The notes under the pieces: generated by a model | What the model was told of the DNA's origin: nothing | Seen by the model: the letters and a program-made list of their open reading frames with translations, nothing else | The model's database searches: none | Assembly: GCF_016894245.1 (NCBI RefSeq) | Contig: NZ_CP069792.1 | Location: 1,116,001-1,180,000 of the forward strand | DNA from: Corynebacterium kroppenstedtii | Lineage (GTDB): Bacteria > Actinomycetota > Actinomycetes > Mycobacteriales > Mycobacteriaceae | Reading direction: 5' to 3' | DNA length: 64,000 nt | Made by a program: the position numbers and the translations under genes | Part shown: piece after piece, positions 56,520-64,000 of the stretch | Numbering within the stretch: the first letter of the stretch is position 1 | Layout of the letters: each line of letters starts with the position of its first letter

Positions 56520-56960
56520 ATGCCTACCCCTAAGAAGGGAGCCCGGCTCGGAGGATCCCCATCCCACCAGCGGAAGATCCTCTCTAACCTGGCAGCCCAA
56601 CTTTTCGAACACGGCGCTATCCGCACGACAGACGCCAAAGCTAAGTTGCTGCGGCCCTACGCCGAGAAACTCATCACGAAGGCGAAGTCCGGCACCCTCG
56701 CTGATCGTCGCAACGTCGCGAAGTTGATCCCGAACAAAGAGATCATTTCCGTGCTTTTCGACGACATCGCTCCGAAGGTGGCCGACCGCAATGGTGGCTA
56801 CACCCGCATCATCAAGCTGGAGAACCGCAAGGGCGATAACGCCCCCATGTCGCAGATCTCCCTGGTGACTGAGGAACTCGTCTCCAGCGAAGCCAGCCGC
56901 GCCACCCGCGCAGCAGCTTCCAAGAAAGCTGAAGAAGACGCAGCTTCTGAGGCGGAGTAA
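56520..56960 (+). CDS. rplQ: Ribosomal protein bL17
   Basis: A 146-residue bL17: [35 protein letters not shown] and [20 protein letters not shown], then an acidic tail (EEDAASEAE). It lies near the peptide exit. In many corynebacteria truA follows directly; here about 4.3 kb of other genes intervene. Confidence 0.97.
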   Translation: MPTPKKGARLGGSPSHQRKILSNLAAQLFEHGAIRTTDAKAKLLRPYAEKLITKAKSGTLADRRNVAKLIPNKEIISVLFDDIAPKVADRNGGYTRIIKLENRKGDNAPMSQISLVTEELVSSEASRATRAAASKKAEEDAASEAE

Positions 56961-57021
56961 AACACGCCAAGGGCTTGCCGTGGCGTCTTCGCGGTGAGTC
57001 TGATACAGCGCCTAATACAGC

Positions 57022-57064
57022 AGTGACCTGCATGGATGCGACTCCACGCAGGTCACTTTGTTAT
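57022..57064 (+). terminator. Terminator after rplQ
   Basis: AGTGACCTGC pairs perfectly with GCAGGTCACT, with a partial inner stem (TGGA / TCCA) and a following TTGTTAT. It lies 61 bases after the rplQ stop and could also serve the convergent glycosyltransferase gene. Confidence 0.8.
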
Positions 57065-57076
57065 ATCTACACTATG

Positions 57077-58531
57077 TCAGTTTTCTCGATCATTCTTGCG
57101 GGTTGGTCTCGTCCAATTATTTTCATTCCTGCGGAGTGGTCTCGATCTCACGTGTCTACTAACGTGGGCGGGCCTCGCTCGATCTTTTCCGTCACGCGTC
57201 GATGACCAATAATTTTTCCCACCAATTAACAGGGTGCCGATAAGCAACATAACCCACGACAACATGGTCCAGGAGAATAAAATTACTCCCAGCACGTGAT
57301 TAGGTGAAAAAATAAAAGGATTCATTGGGAGAATAGACGCGAATCCCGCGCCCAGAACCACTCCGTCGGCCCTACCCCAATATTTGATCGTAGTTAGAAC
57401 AGGAATAAAAAATAACGTGTAGTACTGCTGCCCTAAACTTCCTGCCAAGATTGCAGCGAGTAAAAGCGCGGTTGACGCCGTTGGTATAAAGACCTGTGGC
57501 TTAGCAGCGTAATACTTCCACGCTAGAAAAACAGCCAGGAGTGCGGTGGCCACAACGATCACCCGGAGCACAAAGACCACGAACCCTGGCCAGTGCTGAG
57601 CTAAACCCACCCCGACTATGGATAAGTTCGCATAGTCCCGGGGCGTCCTTATGTACGGAACCAATGTTGTGCGGTATGTGTCAGCATCTTTGACAAGGAG
57701 ATAGCCTAGGAGATTGAAGACAATAGGCACCCCAGCCGCTAGTCCGAGGGACTTCCACATTCGTCGAATACCAATAAGTAGAACGAGGACAAAGAAAAAT
57801 GGTTTAATTAACCCAAGGAAGCCGATAGCAGCTCCCGTGCGAATTGACTGACGTTTAATAAGGCCGTTTATCGCTACCGCGAGGAGAAAGAAACAAATTC
57901 CGTTAACGTTGGAAAAGGTCAGTGTATTAGTGACGTTTTCGGTGAAGTATGCAACAGTAACTGTTGCTGGAAAAAGAAAACCACCCAATGAGTGCCCCGC
58001 GACGCGGAATAGAAGAGCTATTCCGATGATGATGGCGATGGAATTTACTAAGATAAACCACCATCGAGAGGTTTCCACATCACTAGATATCCATCCCACG
58101 GGCGAAAGAAGAACTGTGGCACCGGGGGAATATAAATAATGAGGATCCCGTGTTGATAAATCTTCAATAAAAACCGGGTGACCGTGAACGAAATTGACTA
58201 AGGCTCGGTGGAGGTTAGAGAAGTCGTCCACTCGGTCGGGAGTATTGAATGGCCTAATAAAAGTCCGCCACAGTACTGTGACCAAGCAAAACGCCCACGC
58301 CGCGACTGTCGGACCCCGGTCGCGTTGAAGTGAATGATGGCGGTGAGGTGGAGCCCCGGTTTTCCAGTCATAGTTGGAATGGCGTGGAGGACGGCGTGGC
58401 TGTCCCGAGTGTTGTTGGTTCGCCCTGTGATCAATATTTGCCCCGCGAGACACATGATTTGCCCCGCGAGACACATGCCTCGTATGAGTTGACGCGCGGG
58501 ACATCGATTCTGTTGGAACATACCGGGGCAT
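57077..58531 (-). CDS. GT87-like (DUF2029) membrane glycosyltransferase
   Basis: A 484-residue polytopic membrane protein with about ten hydrophobic segments. Early segments read DRVDDFSNLHRALVNFVHGHPVF and HYLYSPGATVLLSPVGWIS, typical of the C-superfamily GT87 group, which uses polyprenyl-phosphate sugars on the outer membrane face. In mycolata this group includes the arabinosyltransferase AftC and mannosyltransferases. Which sugar is used here cannot be read. The first 75 residues are His/Arg-rich and contain a tandem heptapeptide HVSRGAN coded by a perfect 21-bp repeat. Similarity starts after this region, so the true start may be downstream. Confidence 0.75.
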   Translation of the reverse strand: MPRYVPTESMSRASTHTRHVSRGANHVSRGANIDHRANQQHSGQPRRPPRHSNYDWKTGAPPHRHHSLQRDRGPTVAAWAFCLVTVLWRTFIRPFNTPDRVDDFSNLHRALVNFVHGHPVFIEDLSTRDPHYLYSPGATVLLSPVGWISSDVETSRWWFILVNSIAIIIGIALLFRVAGHSLGGFLFPATVTVAYFTENVTNTLTFSNVNGICFFLLAVAINGLIKRQSIRTGAAIGFLGLIKPFFFVLVLLIGIRRMWKSLGLAAGVPIVFNLLGYLLVKDADTYRTTLVPYIRTPRDYANLSIVGVGLAQHWPGFVVFVLRVIVVATALLAVFLAWKYYAAKPQVFIPTASTALLLAAILAGSLGQQYYTLFFIPVLTTIKYWGRADGVVLGAGFASILPMNPFIFSPNHVLGVILFSWTMLSWVMLLIGTLLIGGKNYWSSTRDGKDRARPAHVSRHVRSRPLRRNENNWTRPTRKNDREN

Positions 58532-58691
58532 TGTCCAGTCTCCTTACTCCGGGCGGTGCTGGATTTCCGCACATCAGTCGTCGATTTTTAACGGCGAGTT
58601 TTATTCTCCTATCCTTTATATTCTTTACTGATGACCTACTATTACAGCGATCCAGGGTCGCCTTATTTATGGTCTGCGGAATTACGCGTGT

Positions 58692-59291
58692 TTATGCTCC
58701 ACATTCATTTTGGTCACTGTGCGTCGACGTATACGCGGGTGAGTTGTAGTCACAAACCGTCGTCTGGATTACTGAATCTGTCGCAACGCCGTCCTTCACA
58801 GTGAATGTTATTGGCGTCCCGGGCTTTAACATGTCATCGTATTTATTCCCTTGGGGCTCGACGTCTTTAATAGTCGCCGTGATGGTTCCGTTTGACGCGT
58901 CGCCTGTTGCCGAATCCACTGTGACGGTCGCATCGTAATCCTTCCCCATCGCGCCATAGTAGCCGACGAAGTTCCCAGTCCCATCCGGCTGAATCTTTAG
59001 GCTGCGACCATGCCCAACCCAACTGCCAACAGCCCATCCGGCGGGTCCGCCGGCCGCCCCGGCTCCTTCGTCTTTCGCAGCCTGGGAATCCTGTGCGCTC
59101 GGAGTTGCGGCTTTGTCGTTGGAAGTGGGTTCGGCACTGGTCGACGTCGTCGATGATGATGTTGCTGAATTAGAGTCAGCGGCCGAAGACTCGTCACTCG
59201 AACATGCTGCCAGGCTCAAACTAGCGGCAGCGATGACGCCGATTGTGGCACAACGCGTGAAACCTGAAAAACGGCGATGAGTATTGTGCAT
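58692..59291 (-). CDS. Lipoprotein, paralogue 1 of a three-gene family
   Basis: A 199-residue lipoprotein: signal peptide with lipobox SLAAC, a Ser/Thr/Ala/Glu linker to about residue 83, then a compact domain starting GWAVGSWVGHGRSLKIQPDG and ending TSTHSDQNECGA. The domain has two cysteines near the C terminus (TTVCDY and NECGA), probably paired. It is about 70-80% similar by eye to the next paralogue upstream. Function unknown; the domain suggests a small beta-rich extracytoplasmic module. The ribosome-binding site is weak (GGGGG) compared with AGGAGG of its paralogue. Confidence 0.85.
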   Translation of the reverse strand: MHNTHRRFSGFTRCATIGVIAAASLSLAACSSDESSAADSNSATSSSTTSTSAEPTSNDKAATPSAQDSQAAKDEGAGAAGGPAGWAVGSWVGHGRSLKIQPDGTGNFVGYYGAMGKDYDATVTVDSATGDASNGTITATIKDVEPQGNKYDDMLKPGTPITFTVKDGVATDSVIQTTVCDYNSPAYTSTHSDQNECGA

Positions 59292-59409
59292 GAAGATGTG
59301 TCCCCCTTGGAAAAATAGCAGTGATGGGTCACGGCATCACATAGGCATGATAGCTAGGGCTTTCGGGCTAGCCTTTTGGTGATTCCATTGGAGTTCAGTA
59401 CTGCCCGCG

Positions 59410-59427
59410 TTAATTATGGCATCGTGG
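59410..59427 (-). promoter_or_regulatory. Conserved upstream element, copy 1
   Basis: TTAATTATGGCATCGTGG lies about 120 bases upstream of lipoprotein 1 and recurs identically at 60338-60355, about 120 bases upstream of lipoprotein 2. On the coding strand it contains CATAAT, a plausible -10 hexamer. A TTGTGA sequence sits 23 bases upstream in both cases. Confidence 0.5.
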
Positions 59428-59537
59428 AGGGGACCACAGGGTCACAATTAATCATAATGAGCTTGGGTGCAATCAACTCAGGGGCGGGGCCGGGCGCATG
59501 AGTTAACGCACGCATCAGTCGTCAGAAGTACGTTCGT

Positions 59538-60218
59538 CTATACTCCGCATTCACTTTGATCACTGTGTGTCGACGCGTATGCGGGTGAGTCGTAGTTGCA
59601 GACTGTCGTCTGGATGACTGAGTCTGTCGCAACGCCGTCCTTCACGGTGAACGTGATCGGCGTCCCCGGCTTGAGCATGTCATCGTATCGGGTTCCTTGG
59701 GGTTCACTGCTATCCACTGTGGCAGTGATGGTGCCGTTCGACGGATCACCTGTCGCCGAATTCACAGTCACTGTTGCGTCGAAATCCTTCGCGACAGCCC
59801 CGTCGCGACCGATAAATCGGCCAGTCCCATCCGGCTGAATCTTTAGGCTGCGACCATGCCCAACCCAACTGCCAACAGCCCATCCGATCCCTTCGCCAGT
59901 AGCGGCAGCGGCTCCACCAGCGTCACCTTCTGCCTCATTCGCAGCAGGAGGTTGCTGTGCCTGTGGATTGTTCGCCCGGTCGTCGGGAGTGGGTTCGGCA
60001 CTTGTCGACGTCGCCGTCGTTGATGCCGACGAAGTGCTGGATGACGAACTCGATGAGGATGATGATGACGAGCTACTCGACGATGATGAGACAGAGCTGG
60101 AGTCAGTGGATGAAGAATCGTCATCTGAACATGCTGCCAGGCTAAAACCAGCGGCAGCGATGACGCCGATAACGGCGAAACGTTTGAACCCCGTTACGTG
60201 GCGACGAGTGGTGAGCAT
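59538..60218 (-). CDS. Lipoprotein, paralogue 2
   Basis: A 226-residue paralogue of the previous gene, with lipobox SLAAC, a longer Ser-rich linker (a run of about 15 serines) and the same C-terminal domain (GWAVGSWVGHGRSLKIQPDG; THSDQSECGV). AGGAGG stands 10 bases before the ATG. The shared promoter-like element and parallel orientation point to tandem duplication, after which the linkers diverged in length. Confidence 0.85.
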   Translation of the reverse strand: MLTTRRHVTGFKRFAVIGVIAAAGFSLAACSDDDSSSTDSSSVSSSSSSSSSSSSSSSSSSTSSASTTATSTSAEPTPDDRANNPQAQQPPAANEAEGDAGGAAAATGEGIGWAVGSWVGHGRSLKIQPDGTGRFIGRDGAVAKDFDATVTVNSATGDPSNGTITATVDSSEPQGTRYDDMLKPGTPITFTVKDGVATDSVIQTTVCNYDSPAYASTHSDQSECGV

Positions 60219-60337
60219 GAACCTGTGTCCTCCTTGGAAGACCTAGCAGAGATGGGACAAGACACCACACAGCCACATAGCCTCGGCCATTGGTTTAGTT
60301 TGGGTGATGTCCATGGCACGTTGAATACTATGTTCTG

Positions 60338-60355
60338 TTAATTATGGCATCGTGG
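60338..60355 (-). promoter_or_regulatory. Conserved upstream element, copy 2
   Basis: Identical 18-bp match to 59410-59427; see that entry. Confidence 0.5.
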
Positions 60356-60459
60356 GGGCTTTGTCGAGGTCACAATCCGATCACAAATGGGGAGCAGGGG
60401 AGGGGTCGAGTGGTGTAGTGCCCACCCACAGCGCACCTTGTGCACTGGTAATTCGACCG

Positions 60460-61143
60460 TTAAGCACCACACTCGGGCACTGTCCCGTACGCTGCCCTAT
60501 ATTCAGGTAGTTCCGAGTTGCAGAAGGGCTCCGATCCTCGCTCACTCGCTATACCGTTTTCTACTTCGAAGGAGTAGATCTTTCCGGTAGTATCCCCGCC
60601 GGCATTTTGGCTACTAACCACCTTCACAGTTATGGTCCCTTTTCCACCATCTCCGGAGGAATCGATGAGTTGAAGAGTTTCCTTAGTAGCTCCCACTCCC
60701 GTGGGGGGATCGGCTACTAGTTTTCCAGAGCCATCCGGATTTATTTCCAGGAGTCGTCGGTGTCCCTCCCAGTGACCAACTACCCATGAAGGGACATCAA
60801 CGGCCGCTTCATTCTCAGTGTTCGCTTTGTTTTCTTCTGCCTGTGAGTCAGCGTCTGAGCTATCAACATCGGGATTGGGCTGATTGTTCCCAGAATTGTC
60901 AGCAGTTGGGGACATCGAATTGCTAGTGGCGCTGCTGCGGGTACTCGATGGAGCAGAAGTTGTCTTTGTCGACGTGGTTGTCGACGTTGTTGATGAGCTG
61001 TTATTATCGTCACCATTCGAGTTACAGCCGACGAGTACCGTGCCCAGGGCAGCGCCCAAACAGAGCGTGGCGACCTGTTTACGCATGCCGAACTTTTGTT
61101 GAGTGGGAAGCAATGATTCGGGGAGCAACGAGGGGAACTTCAT
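60460..61143 (-). CDS. Lipoprotein, divergent paralogue 3
   Basis: A protein of about 227 residues with lipobox VLVGC, a Ser/Thr/Asn/Asp linker and a C-terminal domain related to the two neighbours (SWVVGHWEGHRRLLEINPDGSG; end GTVPECGA with the same last cysteine). It lacks the 18-bp upstream element. The start is uncertain: 61161 (GTG), 61143 and 61086 are possible and none has a good ribosome-binding site; 61143 gives a long n-region before MRKQVATLCLG. Confidence 0.75.
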   Translation of the reverse strand: MKFPSLLPESLLPTQQKFGMRKQVATLCLGAALGTVLVGCNSNGDDNNSSSTTSTTTSTKTTSAPSSTRSSATSNSMSPTADNSGNNQPNPDVDSSDADSQAEENKANTENEAAVDVPSWVVGHWEGHRRLLEINPDGSGKLVADPPTGVGATKETLQLIDSSGDGGKGTITVKVVSSQNAGGDTTGKIYSFEVENGIASERGSEPFCNSELPEYRAAYGTVPECGA

Positions 61144-61274
61144 AGTTTTATCTTGACGCACTTAGTGAGTAGACGTGAAGGAATAGAAGATATGAGTTCG
61201 GGCACGAAGACTCATCGTCAAGGCTCATCCGCGCTGCTTTATGAAGCATCTAACAGATTGCAGCCTTTAACAGC

Positions 61275-61289
61275 TACAGTGTCAGCGTG
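61275..61289 (+). promoter_or_regulatory. Putative -10 box of a leaderless truA transcript
   Basis: TACAGT (61275-61280) lies 6 bases before the GTG start, with no Shine-Dalgarno sequence. Same geometry as at 1871 and 11661. Confidence 0.35.
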
Positions 61290-62186
61290 ATTCCGAATGA
61301 CAACGCCCCAGCACAACCGGGACCGGAGCATCCCCAGGGCACCACGAACGCCCTGGTTCGTTTACGCCTCGACATCGCCTATGACGGCACCGATTTTCAT
61401 GGTTGGGCCCGTCAAAATGATGTTCGCTCGGTTCAGGGGGACATTGAGCAGGCTTTCCAGACGGTGGTGCGCCAGCCAGTCCAGCTCGTTGTCGCTGGTA
61501 GAACCGATGCGGGGGTTCACGCCTCGGGCCAGGTGGCACATGTCGATGTTCCGCGCGACATCCTGAACACACGGAGTATCCATAATGATCCGTCGACATT
61601 GGTTTCACGCTTCGCCCGACTGCTGCGCCCGGACGTCCGCATCCGCGCGTGTTTTTTCGCGCCCGTTGGATTTGACGCGCGGTTTTCCGCGCTCCGACGT
61701 CACTACGTGTATCGCGTGACGACGAATCGCGCCGGGGCCTTGCCGACGCGAGCCCGTGACACCGCCGTGTGGGGCAGACCAGTGGATATAGATGCGATGA
61801 ACAACGCGGCTGAGGTCCTCGTTGGCCTTCACGATTTCGCTGCGTTTTGCCGTGCACGTCCCCATGCCACAACCATCCGTGACCTGCAGCATTTCTCATG
61901 GCATGAAGTGTCCACGGCAGCTGAACCGGATGTCTATGAGGCACACGTGACGGCCGACGCGTTTTGCTGGAACATGGTGCGCTCTATCGTCGGAGCGTCG
62001 TTAGCCGTGGGGGAGGGGAAACGGCCGGATGGATTCATGGAGGACATGCTGAACCACGATTCGCGACACCCTATGGTTCCTGTCGCTCCGGCGCACGGAC
62101 TGACATTAACGGGCGTCGATTACCCTGCCGACGGTGAGTTAGCCGCCCGTGCGGAGCAGACTCGGGGTATCCGATCGCTCGATTAA
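61287..62186 (+). CDS. truA: tRNA pseudouridine synthase A
   Basis: A 299-residue TruA that modifies positions 38-40 of the tRNA anticodon arm. Core motifs: LRLDIAYDGTDFHGWARQ, the catalytic aspartate in VAGRTDAGVHASGQVAH, and SALRRHYVYRV. The first 25 residues are variable. The gene overlaps the convergent gene at 62139 by 48 bases. It is the usual companion of rplQ in corynebacteria, here separated from it by an insertion. Confidence 0.96.
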   Translation: MIPNDNAPAQPGPEHPQGTTNALVRLRLDIAYDGTDFHGWARQNDVRSVQGDIEQAFQTVVRQPVQLVVAGRTDAGVHASGQVAHVDVPRDILNTRSIHNDPSTLVSRFARLLRPDVRIRACFFAPVGFDARFSALRRHYVYRVTTNRAGALPTRARDTAVWGRPVDIDAMNNAAEVLVGLHDFAAFCRARPHATTIRDLQHFSWHEVSTAAEPDVYEAHVTADAFCWNMVRSIVGASLAVGEGKRPDGFMEDMLNHDSRHPMVPVAPAHGLTLTGVDYPADGELAARAEQTRGIRSLD

Positions 62187-63167
62187 CCGCAGGAGGTCGG
62201 ACGCGTCCATAACGGTGTGGGCTTCCCGCCACCGTCGCGAATCGCGTCGTCGAACAATATCAATAATCGTCTCCGCCGAACCGTGGGTGATCGCCCACGT
62301 GATAGAGGCATCACTGCAATCCCAAATCTCCAGGTCAGCGTCACCTGGTGATTTAAGAACGCTCATTCCTGCCGACGATTGACGCTGTGTGGCGTCGGCA
62401 ATCGAATTGAGACCACGTTTCCCATCGTTACTATCGGACGTTGCTTCACCTTCAGGAGGAACGACGATCGTGAATGCGGTTGATACCCACTCGCCGGGTG
62501 AATCAGTGATGACAGTGACGCGACGGCCAGCTGTTCGAACGCAGTCGGCCAAACGCCGCGCAGCCCTACACTGTAGCGAACGATCATTAGTCTCTTCGAC
62601 ACTGCTGGAGATGATGGCAATTCGTCCCGACGAATCCGGGAGGGCCACAGAACCAGTCGCTACCCTAGCCGGATTTTGTAGAGGCTGGTCGTCTGGACTG
62701 GTCCAGCCATCCTCAGCTTGTGAGTGGACGTCACGAAGGTAGCCATCCCATCCAGGTTCCTGACCAGCGTCGGGAGAAACCCAGGCTTGCCATCCACAAC
62801 TGCGAATATATGAGATGGCCTGGGACGGATCTGCGGTGGATAGCTCCACAAACAGTCGCCTGGTGGTGATGGTTGGCTTAGCGGAGGAGTGATTGTCCCA
62901 GCTAGCGATAACGTCGGCGCCAGTATGGGCCGTCGATGTCAGCATGATCGGGCACCGCATAACACGGTGGAGGACTGCGAGCATCATGGGAGCGGGATAC
63001 GCATGAGTGAGGGGATAGAGCTCGACGATCGTTGAGCGCTGGCTGAGAGTGTTAGATGTGCCTTCTCTTGCACGCGTTGAACCGGTGGTTGAGCCCCATG
63101 GCCATCGCCAAAGCAATCCGATAAATATCGGGCCGACGCAGGCGATGACGACGAAAAAATCCCCCAT
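62139..63167 (-). CDS. Possible type VII secretion protein EccE
   Basis: A 342-residue protein with one N-terminal hydrophobic helix (FFVVIACVGPIFIGLLW) and a soluble remainder without motifs I can name. In corynebacteria an eccE-like gene commonly lies next to truA at the end of a type VII secretion cluster, which is the main reason for this call; the sequence alone does not prove it. The next gene leftwards is convergent truA, overlapping by 48 bases. The neighbour on the right encodes a membrane permease rather than mycP or eccB, which weakens the assignment. Confidence 0.35.
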   Translation of the reverse strand: MGDFFVVIACVGPIFIGLLWRWPWGSTTGSTRAREGTSNTLSQRSTIVELYPLTHAYPAPMMLAVLHRVMRCPIMLTSTAHTGADVIASWDNHSSAKPTITTRRLFVELSTADPSQAISYIRSCGWQAWVSPDAGQEPGWDGYLRDVHSQAEDGWTSPDDQPLQNPARVATGSVALPDSSGRIAIISSSVEETNDRSLQCRAARRLADCVRTAGRRVTVITDSPGEWVSTAFTIVVPPEGEATSDSNDGKRGLNSIADATQRQSSAGMSVLKSPGDADLEIWDCSDASITWAITHGSAETIIDIVRRRDSRRWREAHTVMDASDLLRLIERSDTPSLLRTGG

Positions 63168-63248
63168 AGATACCCCTTAAAAATAAGAAAGGTGGCCGCC
63201 GCTGGGCGACCACAGCAATCTTATAAGAGATTGTGGAAAGCGGAAAGA

Positions 63249-64000
63249 CTATAAGAACTTTCGGACTTTCGCGAAAATCTCGGGATAGTGCGAATCGATT
63301 CGCTTTGAGGATAGAATAAAAGACCCTGCTAGCATCGCCATGCCCACAATCAGGGAGTACACGGCGGCGAACCAAGCACCGGTGAGGCCGATAAGTGGAA
63401 TAGCAACGGCCGGTCCAAGAATAATGGTGAATGCGACCAGGGCAATAAGCATGGCCACGAAGGCTGGGCCGGATTGTCGTCCGTTGTTCCTCATTGTGTT
63501 AACGCCGGGTTTGACAGCGGGAAAGGGGTTATAGGCGGAGAGGAATAATCCGACCGCTGGACCAGCAAAAACCCCACCGAGGCACGCGCCCGCCATAATC
63601 GCTTTTTGGTTAGTGGTGAAGTCCGCGAAAAGCACCATGATGATCAGGCAGGGAACCAGCAACAGAACATTGAAGATAATGACCGCAATAGCGCGAGCCG
63701 TAACGATGTCTTTACCCCGTGTTCCAGCTGCCATATGAACCCAGTTAGCTGGCCCATCCATACCGAAATCATTCGACGCGAAGTTAGAGCTACCGATAAT
63801 TGCAATATAGAGAGCACCGATAATTAAACTATTGTTTCCGGTGGCAATCCCCATAATCAAGAATATAAGTGCCATGATCGGAAAACTCAATATGGCATAT
63901 TTGAATCGGATATCTCTTACCCAATATTTCAACTGACGTGAAAATAATGCGCCGACGACAGTATGCGGAACGCCACGGAGGTAAAAAGAGTCTCGAGCCG
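63249..64000 (-). CDS. Integral membrane permease-like protein (5' end outside window)
   Basis: The frame is open to the window edge (VVGALFSRQLKYWVRDIRFKYA is the first visible part), so the start lies beyond 64000. About six hydrophobic helices follow. The layout, with SRQLKYWVRD before the first helix, resembles ABC-2-type permeases, in which an ATPase subunit is usually encoded upstream. Substrate unknown. The gap to the next gene (63167) is about 80 bases and same-strand, so co-transcription is possible. Confidence 0.6.
   Translation of the reverse strand, partial: ARDSFYLRGVPHTVVGALFSRQLKYWVRDIRFKYAILSFPIMALIFLIMGIATGNNSLIIGALYIAIIGSSNFASNDFGMDGPANWVHMAAGTRGKDIVTARAIAVIIFNVLLLVPCLIIMVLFADFTTNQKAIMAGACLGGVFAGPAVGLFLSAYNPFPAVKPGVNTMRNNGRQSGPAFVAMLIALVAFTIILGPAVAIPLIGLTGAWFAAVYSLIVGMAMLAGSFILSSKRIDSHYPEIFAKVRKFL

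Overview
The window looks like the chromosome of a Corynebacterium or close relative. The evidence is the corynebacterial arrangement of the ribosomal-protein operons (rplN-rplX-rplE, then unrelated genes, then rpsH-rplF-rplR-rpsE-rpmD-rplO, secY-adk-map, infA, rpsM-rpsK-rpsD-rpoA-rplQ, truA), DtxR-type iron boxes, an IS1249-like transposase, TQXA/VaFE surface proteins and moderately high G+C. I do not assign a species.

Layout. 1-11.4 kb is a catecholate siderophore locus: the 3' end of an adenylation-domain gene, a 2,3-dihydro-2,3-dihydroxybenzoate dehydrogenase, a free-standing aryl carrier protein, a 2580-residue NRPS and a 2,3-DHB-AMP ligase. 11.7-18.8 kb is a decayed, insertion-sequence-rich stretch holding a frameshifted lipase, an IS3-family element with a 3-bp target duplication, a secreted CAP-domain gene with a frameshift in its signal peptide, a broken IS1249-like transposase, a second damaged IS3-family element and the 3' tail of a second lipase copy. 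18.9-22.9 kb returns to iron: a stand-alone isochorismatase, a siderophore-binding lipoprotein behind a DtxR-like box, and a siderophore-interacting flavoprotein fused to a methyltransferase-like domain.

23.2-24.5 kb carries rplN, rplX and rplE. 25-41.6 kb is an accessory block between rplE and rpsH. It holds a large LAxTG-anchored VaFE adhesin whose signal peptide is out of frame, a small secreted protein, a metzincin-type secreted protease, a poly-gamma-glutamate-type pgsB (amber stop) and double-length pgsC, an N-formylglutamate-amidohydrolase-like lipoprotein, an MFS exporter, a PAP2 phosphatase, a PhoD phosphatase, a Tat-type siderophore-binding lipoprotein and a cupin. 42.2-48 kb is ribosomal genes, secY, adk and map. 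48-53.2 kb inserts an arginine deiminase, an acetyltransferase and a decaying beta-glucoside (bgl) operon before infA. 53.3-57 kb is infA, rpsM, rpsK, rpsD, rpoA and rplQ. 57-61.2 kb inserts a GT87-like membrane glycosyltransferase and three paralogous lipoproteins before truA. The right edge has a possible type VII secretion EccE protein and a truncated membrane permease.

How the genes work together. Isochorismatase, DhbA, DhbE and ArCP make and load 2,3-dihydroxybenzoate; the NRPS condenses it with amino acid(s) and releases the product through its thioesterase. Two binding lipoproteins and the SIP fusion would take the ferric complex back and reduce it. The NRPS has a second condensation-carrier module with no adenylation domain, while an adenylation domain without a carrier lies at the left edge. 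Supplying the second module in trans is the most interesting biochemical hypothesis here. The second theme is erosion of surface and secreted functions (lipase, CAP protein, adhesin, pgsB, bgl operon), which may be genuine or partly sequencing error.
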